Source of the DNA: an uncultured Prevotella sp.
Lineage (GTDB): Bacteria; Bacteroidota; Bacteroidia; Bacteroidales; Bacteroidaceae
Assembly (NCBI GenBank): GCA_944319795.1
Contig: CALUFA010000021.1
Span: 1-39,261, forward strand
Direction of reading: 5' to 3'
Length of the DNA: 39,261 nt
The notes under the pieces were generated by a model, which saw nothing but the letters and a program-made list of their open reading frames with translations, made no database searches and had not been told where the DNA came from. A program made the position numbers and the translations under genes. Below are positions 7,409 through 16,275 of this stretch, piece by piece (position 1 is the first letter of the stretch; the number at the start of each line of letters is the position of its first letter).

Positions 7409-9400
7409 TTACAAGGTCATATTCAACTGCAGCTCAACGTCAGTCATCACCGAGCCGTCAACCTGCTGGTATCCGCTGCCAATTTTATCGCGGTCGAAAT
7501 ATTTCGTCGAACCCAGCTTCGCCGTGACCGTAACCTTGTCAGAGAAATCAGAACTTACGAGGAGCGCGAACCTCAATCCGTTACCGTAGAAAGCCGGGAC
7601 ATTGAACGAATAGAGCATGCCGCGCTCGTAGGAATACACCCGGCTGTCGTAACCGTCAGTATCAAAATACCCAAACGCCGCCGTAGCGCAGAGTATTTTG
7701 TCCAGCCGCAAGTTCACATTCTGGCTGAGCATCCAGCCGAAACTGCCCTCAGTATGCCTCGCGTAAGCAATGTCTGCCTGAGTCTTACCGCTCAACATAC
7801 CGCCACCATAAGCAGCAGACAACCGCCCCCTGTGCTCGTACTTATACGTCAAGCCGCCTTCGTCGTCATTGTCGTACTCGCGCATCTTAAGCCTGTAACG
7901 GGCTGACAACGCCAACGCACCGCGTACATAGCTTACTTGCAGCAAGTTGTCAAAAGCCCGCGAACTGTTTGAAGCCTGGTATTTAGGCCATGCGAAATAA
8001 GCAAAATCGGTGTAAGCCAACAAGTTAAGTTCAGGCATAGGTTTCCATTTAACGCCAAGGTACACGCCGCTTTCATTTTGGACGGAGCCTCCGGAACTGA
8101 AACTTTCGGCGAAAAGCGAATAATAATTGAACGAATAGAAACGTTGTAAGGCCAACACATCCATATTGTCGGTCAGGCTGAGGCAGAGGGAATTGATAGT
8201 CGCCACGGCGTTGCAACCGCCCGTAGCCGTCTCGCCGCTGAACGAAATGCGGTGGCCGGTGTACCCATAATTGACGCCGACGTTGTAAAACTGCTTGCCG
8301 TGGGCGTAAATCCTGCGATATACGGCATCGGTTTTCGGCTTAAGTTCCTTGTCCAACGACACGTACACTCCGGTAAGACCTACGTAAAATCCGCTTTTCC
8401 TATAATCAACATTTCCACCGGCAAGTACGTGCGACGAATTGTTTTTCTTAGCCATTTCGGTTTCAGTCCGATGGTAACCCGACGACAAGATAGTGGCTAT
8501 CGTGCTATCACCTTCGTTCAGGGTTGCGTCAAACTTGCGGTATGAAACAAACGCGCTGACATCCAACCCCTTGGCAACATTTACGGTTGCAGCCGCCCCT
8601 TGCAGGTAATTTGCATCGGAACGGGACGAATGCGCCCTTATGTTACTGCCGCCACGACCTAACGAAGAAAGCGTCGACAATTTGCCGAAACCGTAATTAT
8701 TGTTTATCACAAGGCCCATGCCGAACCTTGCACGATACCGCCCGAGAGCCAAAGTCTTAAGGCGTCCGAGTTTTTTCATAACGAAATAAAACGAGTAAAA
8801 ATCGTATCCCTTGCCGTTTGCGCCTGCGAAAAAAGGCTCGCCTGCATCCTGCGCGCCCAACAATCCGAACCTTACATAGTCACCATACGTAAAGTCGTAC
8901 CTCACGGAATGCTTGAACTGGTAGCCCATATACCCTTTCCTGTCGCCTTTGCGCATATAGAAAGGGATTTTCATCGTGCCAATAACCTTATGCTTGCCGT
9001 ACTTGGCAATGTTCTTAAAAGACGGGAATGTCCTTTTCTCTTCTTCGCCGGCATAAGTAAAATATGACATGAGGCGGCGCTTATAATAATCCAAACCGCT
9101 TATCATCGCCAATTCGCCAAGCGATTTCATAGCGCCGTATCTGTAAATATATTCCGAAATGTCTTCAACGTCTTTAGCCGTAAGGAACGGTATCTGTTCC
9201 AGCTCTTCGCGCGTAGCGGTATTAATGTTTATGGGATTTTCCTCCAAGTCGCACAACATGTCGAACGAGTTTTCCCATTCGGCAGACTCTACGTCCTCCA
9301 ACTCTCCGAGCTGGTATAAATATTGTTCCCATTCACGTTGTTGCGCATAAGCAACGTGCACGGCTAAAGATAACAATACCATTAAAACGAACTTTTTCAT
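7409..9400 (-). CDS. Helix-hairpin-helix domain outer-membrane-like protein
   Basis: A 663-residue exported protein. The start at 9400 gives a clear signal peptide (MKKFVLMVLLSLAVHVAYAQ); the frame continues upstream but would add a non-signal leader. After the signal, residues about 55-105 form a ComEA-like helix-hairpin-helix: NPININTATREELEQIPFL, TAKDVEDISEYI, GAMKSLGELAMI. The remaining 550 residues are alternating aromatic strands with GxxxG turns and a final strand ending in LQLNMTL, as in an outer-membrane beta-barrel. Proteins with this HHH-plus-barrel layout are common in Bacteroidota and are named only by domain. DNA binding or uptake is a tempting but untested inference. It is monocistronic and minus strand. 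Confidence 0.85.
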   Translation of the reverse strand: MKKFVLMVLLSLAVHVAYAQQREWEQYLYQLGELEDVESAEWENSFDMLCDLEENPININTATREELEQIPFLTAKDVEDISEYIYRYGAMKSLGELAMISGLDYYKRRLMSYFTYAGEEEKRTFPSFKNIAKYGKHKVIGTMKIPFYMRKGDRKGYMGYQFKHSVRYDFTYGDYVRFGLLGAQDAGEPFFAGANGKGYDFYSFYFVMKKLGRLKTLALGRYRARFGMGLVINNNYGFGKLSTLSSLGRGGSNIRAHSSRSDANYLQGAAATVNVAKGLDVSAFVSYRKFDATLNEGDSTIATILSSGYHRTETEMAKKNNSSHVLAGGNVDYRKSGFYVGLTGVYVSLDKELKPKTDAVYRRIYAHGKQFYNVGVNYGYTGHRISFSGETATGGCNAVATINSLCLSLTDNMDVLALQRFYSFNYYSLFAESFSSGGSVQNESGVYLGVKWKPMPELNLLAYTDFAYFAWPKYQASNSSRAFDNLLQVSYVRGALALSARYRLKMREYDNDDEGGLTYKYEHRGRLSAAYGGGMLSGKTQADIAYARHTEGSFGWMLSQNVNLRLDKILCATAAFGYFDTDGYDSRVYSYERGMLYSFNVPAFYGNGLRFALLVSSDFSDKVTVTAKLGSTKYFDRDKIGSGYQQVDGSVMTDVELQLNMTL

Positions 9401-9440
9401 AGCAACAGATTCATAGGGCAGGTAAGACACGGCTAAACGC

Positions 9441-9515
9441 AATGCGAAACACGGCATATTGCAACGCAAAAGGCCGCAAACGACAGCCTAAAAAGCCGTG
9501 TATTGAAAAGCTACC
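9441..9515. repeat. Dispersed intergenic cassette repeat, degenerate copy 3
   Basis: Contains gcaacgcaaaaggccgcaaacg and aaaagccgtgtattg, with cacggcatatt/aagccgtgtat as a loose inverted pair. It lies between the HHH gene start and the terminator of the DUF3127 gene. Confidence 0.5.
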
Positions 9516-9520
9516 GGCAA

Positions 9521-9566
9521 AAAGAAAAAAAGGATTGCCATACATCCGCTATGACAATCCTTTTTC
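9521..9566 (-). terminator. Terminator of the DUF3127 gene
   Basis: On the minus strand AAGGATTG and CAATCCT pair across a 17-base loop and are followed by a T-rich run. It lies directly after the stop at 9602. T-rich runs on both sides mean it could work in both directions. Confidence 0.85.
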
Positions 9567-9601
9567 CTTTATACCACAACTGACGTCTTCCGGTACAACC
9601 A

Positions 9602-10036
9602 TCAGAACGGAAGATCGTCAACGCTTTCCTCATTTGACTGAGGAGGGAACGGCGCAGGCGCGGGCGCAGAGGCGGCTTCAGGCGCATTGCCGGCCACGGG
9701 CTGGGCTGCCGGAGCTGGCTGGCTGAAAGGCACTCCCTGTGTTGCGCCCTGAACGGCATTGGGGTCTATGCGCTCAACCTTCCACGCACGTATGCTGTTA
9801 AACCAACGTCCCTGATACTCACGGGCGTCGATGTCGAAACTGACCCGCAGCTCCTCGCCCACCTGGATGTTAAACAACTGTATCTTATCAGAACCGAACA
9901 CGTTGAAACAACACCTGCGAGGGTATTGGTCGTGGGTTTCAAGTACGTAATCCTGAGTTGTCCACGGATTACCGGTCCTGGACGAAACACCTTCTTTTGC
10001 GGGAAGCACCGCGATGATTTTACCTTCTATTTCCAT
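9602..10036 (-). CDS. DUF3127 protein, SSB-like OB-fold with acidic tip
   Basis: A 144-residue protein. Residues 1-93 follow the DUF3127 family of Bacteroidota: MEIEGKIIAVLPAKEGVSSR, GNPWTTQDYVLET, QYPRRCCFNVFGSDKI, VGEELRVSFDIDAREYQGR, WFNSIRAWKVERID. The fold is expected to be an OB-like barrel. A low-complexity Pro/Ala/Gln linker follows, and the protein ends in SVDDLPF, the kind of acidic, Phe-terminated tip through which SSB recruits repair proteins. This suggests a single-strand DNA-binding role by analogy; it is not the canonical SSB. It is divergent from the dnaN operon. Confidence 0.9.
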   Translation of the reverse strand: MEIEGKIIAVLPAKEGVSSRTGNPWTTQDYVLETHDQYPRRCCFNVFGSDKIQLFNIQVGEELRVSFDIDAREYQGRWFNSIRAWKVERIDPNAVQGATQGVPFSQPAPAAQPVAGNAPEAASAPAPAPFPPQSNEESVDDLPF

Positions 10037-10119
10037 AATGACTTGTTATTGGGTCTTTTATTTTTTTGATTGCGAAATTAATAAAATACTTGCTAATAAA
10101 GAAATTTTTGCACATTTTT

Positions 10120-10151
10120 TTTGTTCCACTATTTTGTTTTTAGTATTTTTG
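10120..10151 (+). promoter_or_regulatory. Promoter of the dnaN operon
   Basis: TTTG at 10120-10123, 20 bases, then TATTTTTG at 10144-10151: a full match to the phylum consensus. It lies 12 bases before the ATG of the 48-codon ORF and about 170 bases before dnaN. Confidence 0.7.
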
Positions 10152-10163
10152 TATCCTATTTGA

Positions 10164-10310
10164 ATGACAAACACAAGCACGGCATTTGAAGATGGCGATG
10201 TGGCAAGCCGTAATATAAAAAAGGCTTTGGGACGTCTCCGTTTTTGGCGTGCGGCAAAAAAACGCCGCATCAGCCACTACATGAATTTGCCGATACGACA
10301 AAAAAATTAA
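10164..10310 (+). CDS. Small very basic protein upstream of dnaN (48 aa)
   Basis: Too short for ordinary gene calls. The ORF starts 12 bases after a full promoter match and ends 12 bases before the dnaN ATG. The product begins MTNTSTAFEDGDVASRNIKK, continues through ALGRLRFWRAAKKRRISHYM and ends in RQKN. The second half is rich in Arg and Lys with two aromatic residues, as in nucleic-acid-binding tails. No family was recognised. It could instead be a chance frame in the dnaN leader; the tight fit between promoter and dnaN is the argument for it, and codon use does not decide the matter at this length. Confidence 0.45.
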   Translation: MTNTSTAFEDGDVASRNIKKALGRLRFWRAAKKRRISHYMNLPIRQKN

Positions 10311-10322
10311 ATAATAACCATA

Positions 10323-11447
10323 ATGAGACTGACTATTTCAAGTACAACTTTAGCAAGCCGCCTTTCGGCCCTATCGAAAGTGTTCAACAGCAAGAACTCC
10401 ATGCCCATACTGGACTGCTACCTGTTTGAAGTCGCCAACAACCAACTTACGATAACCGCTTCAGACAGCGAGAACGTCATGACAACCCAGTTGCAGTTGG
10501 ACGAATCTGACGGAGACGGAACGTTCGCCGTAAACAACAGGACGATATTGGACGCCGTAAAAGAACTGCCCGAGCAACCGCTTACACTCGACGTAGACAT
10601 GTCGACATTCGCAATCAAGGTGATTTACCTGAACGGCATGTACAATTTCACGGCTCAAAGCGGCGACGAGTTTCCACGCCTGCAGCCGTTAAGCGACACG
10701 GCGGCAGCCATAACAATAGAGTCGAGAACGTTGCTGAACGACATCTCCCACTCTATTTTCGCCACAGCCAACGAGGAGTTGCGCCCCGTAATGAACGGCA
10801 TATACTTCGACCTCAAGCAAGACGCCCTGGCAATAGTCGCAAGCGACGGCCACAAACTGGTGCGCACGCTGAACGCAGGCATCAAGTCGGAGACGCCGAT
10901 GTCTTTCATTATGCCTAAGAAACCCGCAACACTGCTGAAGAACGTACTGCAAAAAACGGACGACGACATAATAATAAGGTTCGACGAACGCAACGCCAAC
11001 ATCCTGTTCCCCGAAGGCACACTTTCGTGCAGGCTGATCGAAGGGCGTTATCCCAACTACAACTCCGTAATACCGCAAGACAACCCGAACAGGCTCGTCG
11101 TAGACCGCATGGTGCTCACCGGAGTCGTACGCCGAGTCCTGCCGTTCGCCAGCGACAGCAGCCAGCAGGTACGCCTGCACATCGAGACGGGCAAAGCCGT
11201 TATATCGTCAGAGGACATCGACTTCTACACAAGCGCAAAAGAAGAGATAGTCTGCGATTACAACGGCATGCCGATGGACATAGGCTTCAAAGGCACTTCG
11301 CTAATGGAGATTCTTACAAACCTCGACTGCGAGGAAGTGGAACTGCAACTGGCCGACCCGAGCCGCCCGTGCATCATCGTCCCGACACAGCAACCGGAAA
11401 ACGAAAACATCCTGATGCTGATAATGCCGATGCTGCTTAACGACTGA
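10323..11447 (+). CDS. dnaN: DNA polymerase III beta subunit (sliding clamp)
   Basis: Ring-shaped processivity clamp that tethers polymerase to DNA. At 374 residues it is of normal length and contains three similar clamp domains: the first opens with MRLTISSTTLASRLSALSKV and SKNSMPILDCYL, the second spans about 125-245 (RPVMNGIYFDLKQDALAIVA, SDGHKLVRT), and the third begins around 250 and ends LMLIMPMLLND, near the usual P-M-R/L C terminus that forms the partner pocket. The gene is not next to dnaA here; it opens an operon with an exonuclease, coaBC, a porD-like gene, recN and a TPR gene. Confidence 0.97.
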   Translation: MRLTISSTTLASRLSALSKVFNSKNSMPILDCYLFEVANNQLTITASDSENVMTTQLQLDESDGDGTFAVNNRTILDAVKELPEQPLTLDVDMSTFAIKVIYLNGMYNFTAQSGDEFPRLQPLSDTAAAITIESRTLLNDISHSIFATANEELRPVMNGIYFDLKQDALAIVASDGHKLVRTLNAGIKSETPMSFIMPKKPATLLKNVLQKTDDDIIIRFDERNANILFPEGTLSCRLIEGRYPNYNSVIPQDNPNRLVVDRMVLTGVVRRVLPFASDSSQQVRLHIETGKAVISSEDIDFYTSAKEEIVCDYNGMPMDIGFKGTSLMEILTNLDCEEVELQLADPSRPCIIVPTQQPENENILMLIMPMLLND

Positions 11448-11466
11448 AATATATGGACAATACATG

Positions 11467-11521
11467 TTTGAGGTTATGAGGGCGTGGCGGACAAATCACC
11501 CATAAGCCTCATAACCTCAAA
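11467..11521. repeat. Perfect 14-bp inverted repeat between dnaN and the exonuclease gene
   Basis: TTTGAGGTTATGAG at 11467-11480 and its exact complement at 11508-11521, separated by 27 bases. There is no T-run, so it is not a standard terminator; it may cause pausing, processing or partial termination inside the operon. The word GGTTATGAGG recurs in the tandem array at 39118-39261. Confidence 0.8.
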
Positions 11522-11555
11522 TACAAACGACGAAATAACACCGCGACATCAAGTA

Positions 11556-12410
11556 ATGAAACTCAACTTAACAAGACCTTTGGTCGTTTTCGACCTCGAA
11601 GCGACAGGTCTCGACCTTGTAAAAGACAGGATAATACAAATCTCATACATAAAGGTACATCCTGACGGAAAAGAAGAACGGGAGAACATGTTCGTGAACC
11701 CCGAAAAAGCCATCCCGGTGGAAGTTGCGCAACTTACGGGAATCACCGACGACGACGTAAAAGACTCACCGACGTTCAAGGACATAGCCCAATACTTGGA
11801 AAACAAGTTCAAGGGATGCGACTTTGCCGGGTTCAACTCCAACCATTTCGACATTCCACTGTTGGCCGAAGAATTTCTCCGCGCCGGTATCGACTTCGAC
11901 TTTGCGAAATGCAGGCTTATCGACGTTCAGACCATTTACCATAAAATGGAACGCCGCAATCTTGCCGCCGCATACAAGTTTTACTGCGGCCGCAAGATGG
12001 AAGACGACTTCACAGCCCACAAAGCCGACGAAGACACGGAAGCGACATACAGGGTTCTTCAAGGCGAACTCGACATGTACGCCCCCGGACGGCAGGAAGA
12101 GCCCGAACGCCAGTTGAACAACGACATGGACGAACTGGCCGAATTCTCGAAGATGAACAACAATGTAGACTTCGCAGGCCGCATCGTATGGAAAGAAATG
12201 AAAGACGGCAGCGGCAACACCCTGCTCGACGCCTTAGGCAAACCGAGAATGTACGAAGTGTTCAACTTCGGAAAATACAAAGGTTGGGGAGTAGCCGACG
12301 TACTCCATAAAGACCCCGGATATTACAGTTGGATGCTGAGCAGTGATTTTACGTTTAACACAAAACAAGTGCTGACGCGAATCCGCCTGAGGGAATTCAA
12401 CAACCGATAA
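11556..12410 (+). CDS. DEDDh 3'-5' exonuclease, PolIII epsilon / ExoX-like
   Basis: A 284-residue exonuclease. The start at 11556 is chosen because the family opens with LxRPLVVFDLEATG; the longer frame would run back through the inverted repeat. The five DEDDh residues are visible: Asp13 and Glu15 in VFDLEATGLD, Asp99 in NSNHFDIPLL, and His155/Asp160 in TAHKADEDTEATY. Residues about 236-270 (FNFGKYKGWGVADVLHKDPG, YYSWMLSSDF) form the ExoX-like C-terminal domain, which is absent from the replicative epsilon subunit. It probably serves proofreading or single-strand trimming in repair. The place between dnaN and recN fits, but the exact partner is not shown. Confidence 0.9.
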   Translation: MKLNLTRPLVVFDLEATGLDLVKDRIIQISYIKVHPDGKEERENMFVNPEKAIPVEVAQLTGITDDDVKDSPTFKDIAQYLENKFKGCDFAGFNSNHFDIPLLAEEFLRAGIDFDFAKCRLIDVQTIYHKMERRNLAAAYKFYCGRKMEDDFTAHKADEDTEATYRVLQGELDMYAPGRQEEPERQLNNDMDELAEFSKMNNNVDFAGRIVWKEMKDGSGNTLLDALGKPRMYEVFNFGKYKGWGVADVLHKDPGYYSWMLSSDFTFNTKQVLTRIRLREFNNR

Positions 12411-12441
12411 AGCCGACAAAACCATTTAAAGGAATACAAAC

Positions 12442-13647
12442 ATGCTGAAAGGTAAGAAAATAGTTCTCGGAATAACAGGAAGCATAGCTGCCTACAAGGC
12501 ATGCCTGATAATACGCGGACTCATTAAGCAAGGCGCCGAGGTGCAGACCGTCATCACGCCTGCCGGCAAGGAATTCATCACGCCCATAACCTTGTCTGCA
12601 TTGACGCATAAGCCCGTAATAAGCGATTTTTTTTCACAACGCGACGGAACATGGCATTCACATGTCGACCTCGGGCTGTGGGCCGACGCCATGCTCATCG
12701 CCCCGTGTACGGCAAGCACGCTCGGGAAAATGGCCAACGGCATTGCCGACAACATGCTCGTAACTACTTACCTTTCAATGAAAGCCCCTGTATTCATCGC
12801 ACCGGCAATGGATCTCGACATGTACGCCCACCCTTCAACACAGCATAATTTAGACGTATTGCGCTCGTTCGGCAACATCATTATCGAGCCTCAGAGCGGT
12901 TTTCTTGCAAGCGGCCTTGAGGGCAAAGGACGCATGGAAGAACCCGAAAACATAATACACGCGTTGGACGACTTTTTCTATGAAAAGAAAGACGAGCTGA
13001 AAGGCAAGCGAATAATGATAACGGCAGGGCCAACATTCGAGAAGATCGACCCAGTAAGGTTCATCGGCAACTATTCAAGTGGGAAAATGGGTTATGCTAT
13101 GGCGGGCGAATGTGCAAGGCGCGGCGCCCATGTAACACTCATAAGCGGCCCCGTAAGCCTCGACTGTCCAAGGAATGTCAAGCGCATCAAAGTTGAAAGT
13201 TGCAAGGAAATGTACGATGCGGCCACAAGCGAATTTGCTAACTGCGACGCAGCGATACTATGCGCAGCCGTTGCCGACTTTAAGCCGGAAACGACGGCAG
13301 ACAAGAAAATCAAGCGTGGAAAAGACGGCCTTGAACTACGCCTGGCCCCAACCCAAGACATCGCAGCCGAGCTTGGCAAGAACAAGCGCTGCGGTCAGCA
13401 CATAGTCGGATTCGCGCTTGAGACGGACAACGAGGACGCAAACGCAAAAAACAAGTTGGAGAAAAAGAACCTCGACTTCATTGTCTTGAATTCAACGAGG
13501 AATAAAGGTACGACTTTCCGTTCCGATTTCAACCAAATAAAAATCATAACATCCACAGAAACCAAGGAATACGAAAAGAAAAACAAACATGACGTGGCAT
13601 GCGACATTATCGACGAGCTTGTAACATTAACACGGCAAAAACAATAA
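12442..13647 (+). CDS. coaBC: CoaBC, bifunctional phosphopantothenoylcysteine synthase/decarboxylase
   Basis: Makes 4'-phosphopantetheine for coenzyme A: the C-terminal CoaB part joins phosphopantothenate and cysteine using CTP, and the N-terminal flavin CoaC part decarboxylates the product. At 401 residues it has full length. CoaC, about 1-180: GSIAAYKACLIIRGL, the likely active-site His74 in WHSHVDLGLWAD, CTASTLGKMANGIADN, and APAMDLDMYAHPS in place of the PxMNxxMW of many bacteria. CoaB begins at about 187: KRIMITAGPTFEKIDPVRFI, NYSSGKMG, and AAVADFKPE. It lies 31 bases after the exonuclease gene in the same operon. Confidence 0.97.
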   Translation: MLKGKKIVLGITGSIAAYKACLIIRGLIKQGAEVQTVITPAGKEFITPITLSALTHKPVISDFFSQRDGTWHSHVDLGLWADAMLIAPCTASTLGKMANGIADNMLVTTYLSMKAPVFIAPAMDLDMYAHPSTQHNLDVLRSFGNIIIEPQSGFLASGLEGKGRMEEPENIIHALDDFFYEKKDELKGKRIMITAGPTFEKIDPVRFIGNYSSGKMGYAMAGECARRGAHVTLISGPVSLDCPRNVKRIKVESCKEMYDAATSEFANCDAAILCAAVADFKPETTADKKIKRGKDGLELRLAPTQDIAAELGKNKRCGQHIVGFALETDNEDANAKNKLEKKNLDFIVLNSTRNKGTTFRSDFNQIKIITSTETKEYEKKNKHDVACDIIDELVTLTRQKQ

Positions 13648-13670
13648 GCCGCAAAAGCATGGAGGGAAGC

Positions 13671-14573
13671 ATGAGGACATTGTTTTTTATAATATGTTTT
13701 ATCGCCTTGTCGGCGAAAGCCATAGGGCAAGAGCTTCAAGCAAAGGTTACGATAAACCACAGCCAAATACAAGGCACTGACGCCAGCGTGTTCGACAACT
13801 TGCAAGAAACGCTCGAACAGTTCATAAACGACAGGCAATGGACATCATTGCAGTTTCAGAAGAATGAAAGAATCGTATGCAATTTCAACATAACCGTCAC
13901 AAAGTACGACCAATCGTCAAACCTTTTTACATGCACTGCGCTTATACAAGCCAACAGGCCCGTTTACAACTCGGCTTACACAACGACATTATATAACAAT
14001 AAGGACGGCGAGTTCAATTTCGAGTTCGCACAGTTCGACCAGCTCAACTTCAACGAAGAGATGATCGACAACCAACTCACCGCCCTCATAGCCTATTACG
14101 CTTACCTGATAATAGGACTTGATCTTGACAGCTTTTCGCCTATGGGCGGCGAAGACATACTGCAACGGTGCCTCAACCTTGTGAACAATGCCCAAAACCT
14201 TAATTTCACTGGTTGGAAGGCTTTCGACAACGATCGAAACCGCTTTGCAATAATCAACGACTACCTCGACGGCGCAATGCAACCATTCCGCCAGCTTCAG
14301 TACGACTACTACCGCACCGGACTCGACGAAATGGCCAACAACGCGGACCGGGGACGGACAAACATAACCACGGCCCTGCAAACCCATTTAAAGAAGGTAC
14401 ACGAGGACAAACCGTTAAGCATGCTGCCTCAAATATGGACGGATTATAAAAAAGACGAGCTTAGCAACATATATAAAGGAAAAGGCACGCAGAAAGAAAA
14501 AGAATCGGTCTATGAGATTCTTTTTTCGATAAACGCGTCGCAAAACAACTATTGGGAAAAAATCAAGGAATAA
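13671..14573 (+). CDS. porD: DUF4835 protein, probable type IX secretion protein PorD
   Basis: A 300-residue exported protein. The start at 13671 gives a signal peptide MRTLFFIICFIALSAKAIGQ; a Met four codons earlier is also possible. The mature part follows DUF4835: ELQAKVTINHSQIQGTDASV, FDNLQETLEQFINDRQWTS, ERIVCNFNITV, then PMGGEDILQRCLN and GWKAFD. Family members in Porphyromonas and Flavobacterium are described as PorD of the type IX secretion system; that name is taken from memory. No other T9SS genes occur in the window. It sits 23 bases after coaBC and 17 bases before recN, a neighbourhood shared by many Bacteroidota. Confidence 0.85.
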   Translation: MRTLFFIICFIALSAKAIGQELQAKVTINHSQIQGTDASVFDNLQETLEQFINDRQWTSLQFQKNERIVCNFNITVTKYDQSSNLFTCTALIQANRPVYNSAYTTTLYNNKDGEFNFEFAQFDQLNFNEEMIDNQLTALIAYYAYLIIGLDLDSFSPMGGEDILQRCLNLVNNAQNLNFTGWKAFDNDRNRFAIINDYLDGAMQPFRQLQYDYYRTGLDEMANNADRGRTNITTALQTHLKKVHEDKPLSMLPQIWTDYKKDELSNIYKGKGTQKEKESVYEILFSINASQNNYWEKIKE

Positions 14574-14590
14574 CCGCAACATACGGAGAA

Positions 14591-16252
14591 ATGCTTAAAC
14601 ATTTATATATCAGCAACTTCACCATCATCGACATTCTCGACATCCCTTTCTCGCCGGGCTTCTCCGTCATAACGGGAGAAACCGGAGCGGGTAAAAGTAT
14701 CATTCTCGGGGCCATAAACCTGTTGCTCGGCCAACGGGCAGATACGAAATGCATGAAGGACGCATCGCGCAAATGCGTTATCGAGGCGCATTTCGAACTC
14801 AGCAAATACGGCATGCAAGAGTTCTTTAACGACAACGGCATCGATTACGACGCTGAAGACTGCATCCTAAGACGTGAGATAAGTCCGTCGGGGAAAAGTC
14901 GGGCATTCATTAACGACACGCCTGTACCACTGACGACAATGCGCATGCTCGGGGCCCAGCTTGTCGACATACACAGCCAGCACCAAAACTTGCTTCTAAA
15001 CGAGGAGAACTTCCAACTCAACGTTGTCGACATCATAGCTGACGACAAGGTGCTGCTGTCTGAATACAAGGAACGTTTCAATGCGTATATCGCCGCAAAG
15101 AAAGAAGCGCAACGCATGCGTGAAGAAATAGCCGAGAACAAAAAGAGCGAAGACTTCCTCCGCTTCCAGCTTAAGGAACTCGCCGACGCCGGCCTCAAAG
15201 CCGGCATGCAAGAAGAGCTTGAGCATGAAAGCGACATGCTGAGCCATGTTGAAGAAATAAAAGCCACACTCTATAACGTTGAAAACATACTCGGCGGCAA
15301 CGACGGCGTAACCGCACGCCTGAAAGAAGCGACCCGTGCGCTCGCGAACATCACCAATATTTACCAAGAGTCGGCAGCTGCCGCCGAAAGGCTGGAAAGC
15401 TGCAACATAGAGCTGAAGGACATCTTACAGGAAATAAGCTCTAAAATCACGGATATTGAGTTTGACCCTCAACGCCTCGAGGCCGTAAACGAGACTCTCG
15501 ACAAGATATATTCACTCCAGCGCAAACACGGAGTAACGACCGTCGACGAGCTGTTGGACATCAAGGACGGCATCAGCGCCCGGCTCAGTCTCATAGACAA
15601 CAGCGACGACGAAATGGAAGCGCTCGCCGCAAAAGAGAAGCAACTATGCGACGAATGCTGCAACATAGCCTCGCAACTCACCGAGGCGCGCACAACGGCG
15701 GCCAAGTCGATAGAGCGCAACATGCCCGTCATCATGGCGTCGCTCGGCATGCCCAAGGCACGCTTTGCGATACGGCTTGAACCTAAAGAACTCGGCCACG
15801 ACGGCCGCGACCGTATATCTTTCACGTTCAGTGCCAACACCAACGCCCCAATGCTGCCCGTTGCCCAAGTGGCGTCAGGAGGCGAGATAGCCAGGGTCAT
15901 GCTGTCGCTAAAAGCCATGATAAGCGGAGCAGTGAAATTGCCGACGATCATTTTCGACGAAATCGACACCGGAGTAAGCGGCGCGATAGCCGGGAAGATG
16001 GCGGCCATCATGCAAGACATGGCATCAGCCGGACGACAAGTAATAAGCATAACGCACCTGCCACAGATTGCAGCCAAAGGCTCAACCCATTATAAGGTAT
16101 ATAAGGAAGAGACCCCCGACGGCACTACGAGCCGCATGCGCGTGTTGACTGCAGACGAACGCGTCGGCGAGATTGCCCAAATGCTAAGCGGCGATGAAGT
16201 ATCAGCGGCGGCGATGGACAACGCGAAAGAACTGTTAGGAAAAGAACAATAG
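14591..16252 (+). CDS. recN: DNA repair protein RecN
   Basis: SMC-like ATPase acting in recombinational repair of double-strand breaks. The start at 14591 (MLKHLYISNFTIIDILDIPF) matches the family start; 553 residues is usual. Walker A GETGAGKS at 29-36, then a head segment with HSQHQNLL (Q-loop region), a long coiled coil from about 155 to 355, the signature VASGGEIARVMLSLKAM at about 430-446, Walker B PTIIFDEIDTGVSG, and the closing ITHLPQIAAKGSTHY switch region. It is fifth in the operon led by dnaN. The long coil is intact. Confidence 0.97.
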   Translation: MLKHLYISNFTIIDILDIPFSPGFSVITGETGAGKSIILGAINLLLGQRADTKCMKDASRKCVIEAHFELSKYGMQEFFNDNGIDYDAEDCILRREISPSGKSRAFINDTPVPLTTMRMLGAQLVDIHSQHQNLLLNEENFQLNVVDIIADDKVLLSEYKERFNAYIAAKKEAQRMREEIAENKKSEDFLRFQLKELADAGLKAGMQEELEHESDMLSHVEEIKATLYNVENILGGNDGVTARLKEATRALANITNIYQESAAAAERLESCNIELKDILQEISSKITDIEFDPQRLEAVNETLDKIYSLQRKHGVTTVDELLDIKDGISARLSLIDNSDDEMEALAAKEKQLCDECCNIASQLTEARTTAAKSIERNMPVIMASLGMPKARFAIRLEPKELGHDGRDRISFTFSANTNAPMLPVAQVASGGEIARVMLSLKAMISGAVKLPTIIFDEIDTGVSGAIAGKMAAIMQDMASAGRQVISITHLPQIAAKGSTHYKVYKEETPDGTTSRMRVLTADERVGEIAQMLSGDEVSAAAMDNAKELLGKEQ

Positions 16253-16275
16253 TAAGAATTAACATAACCCAAACA

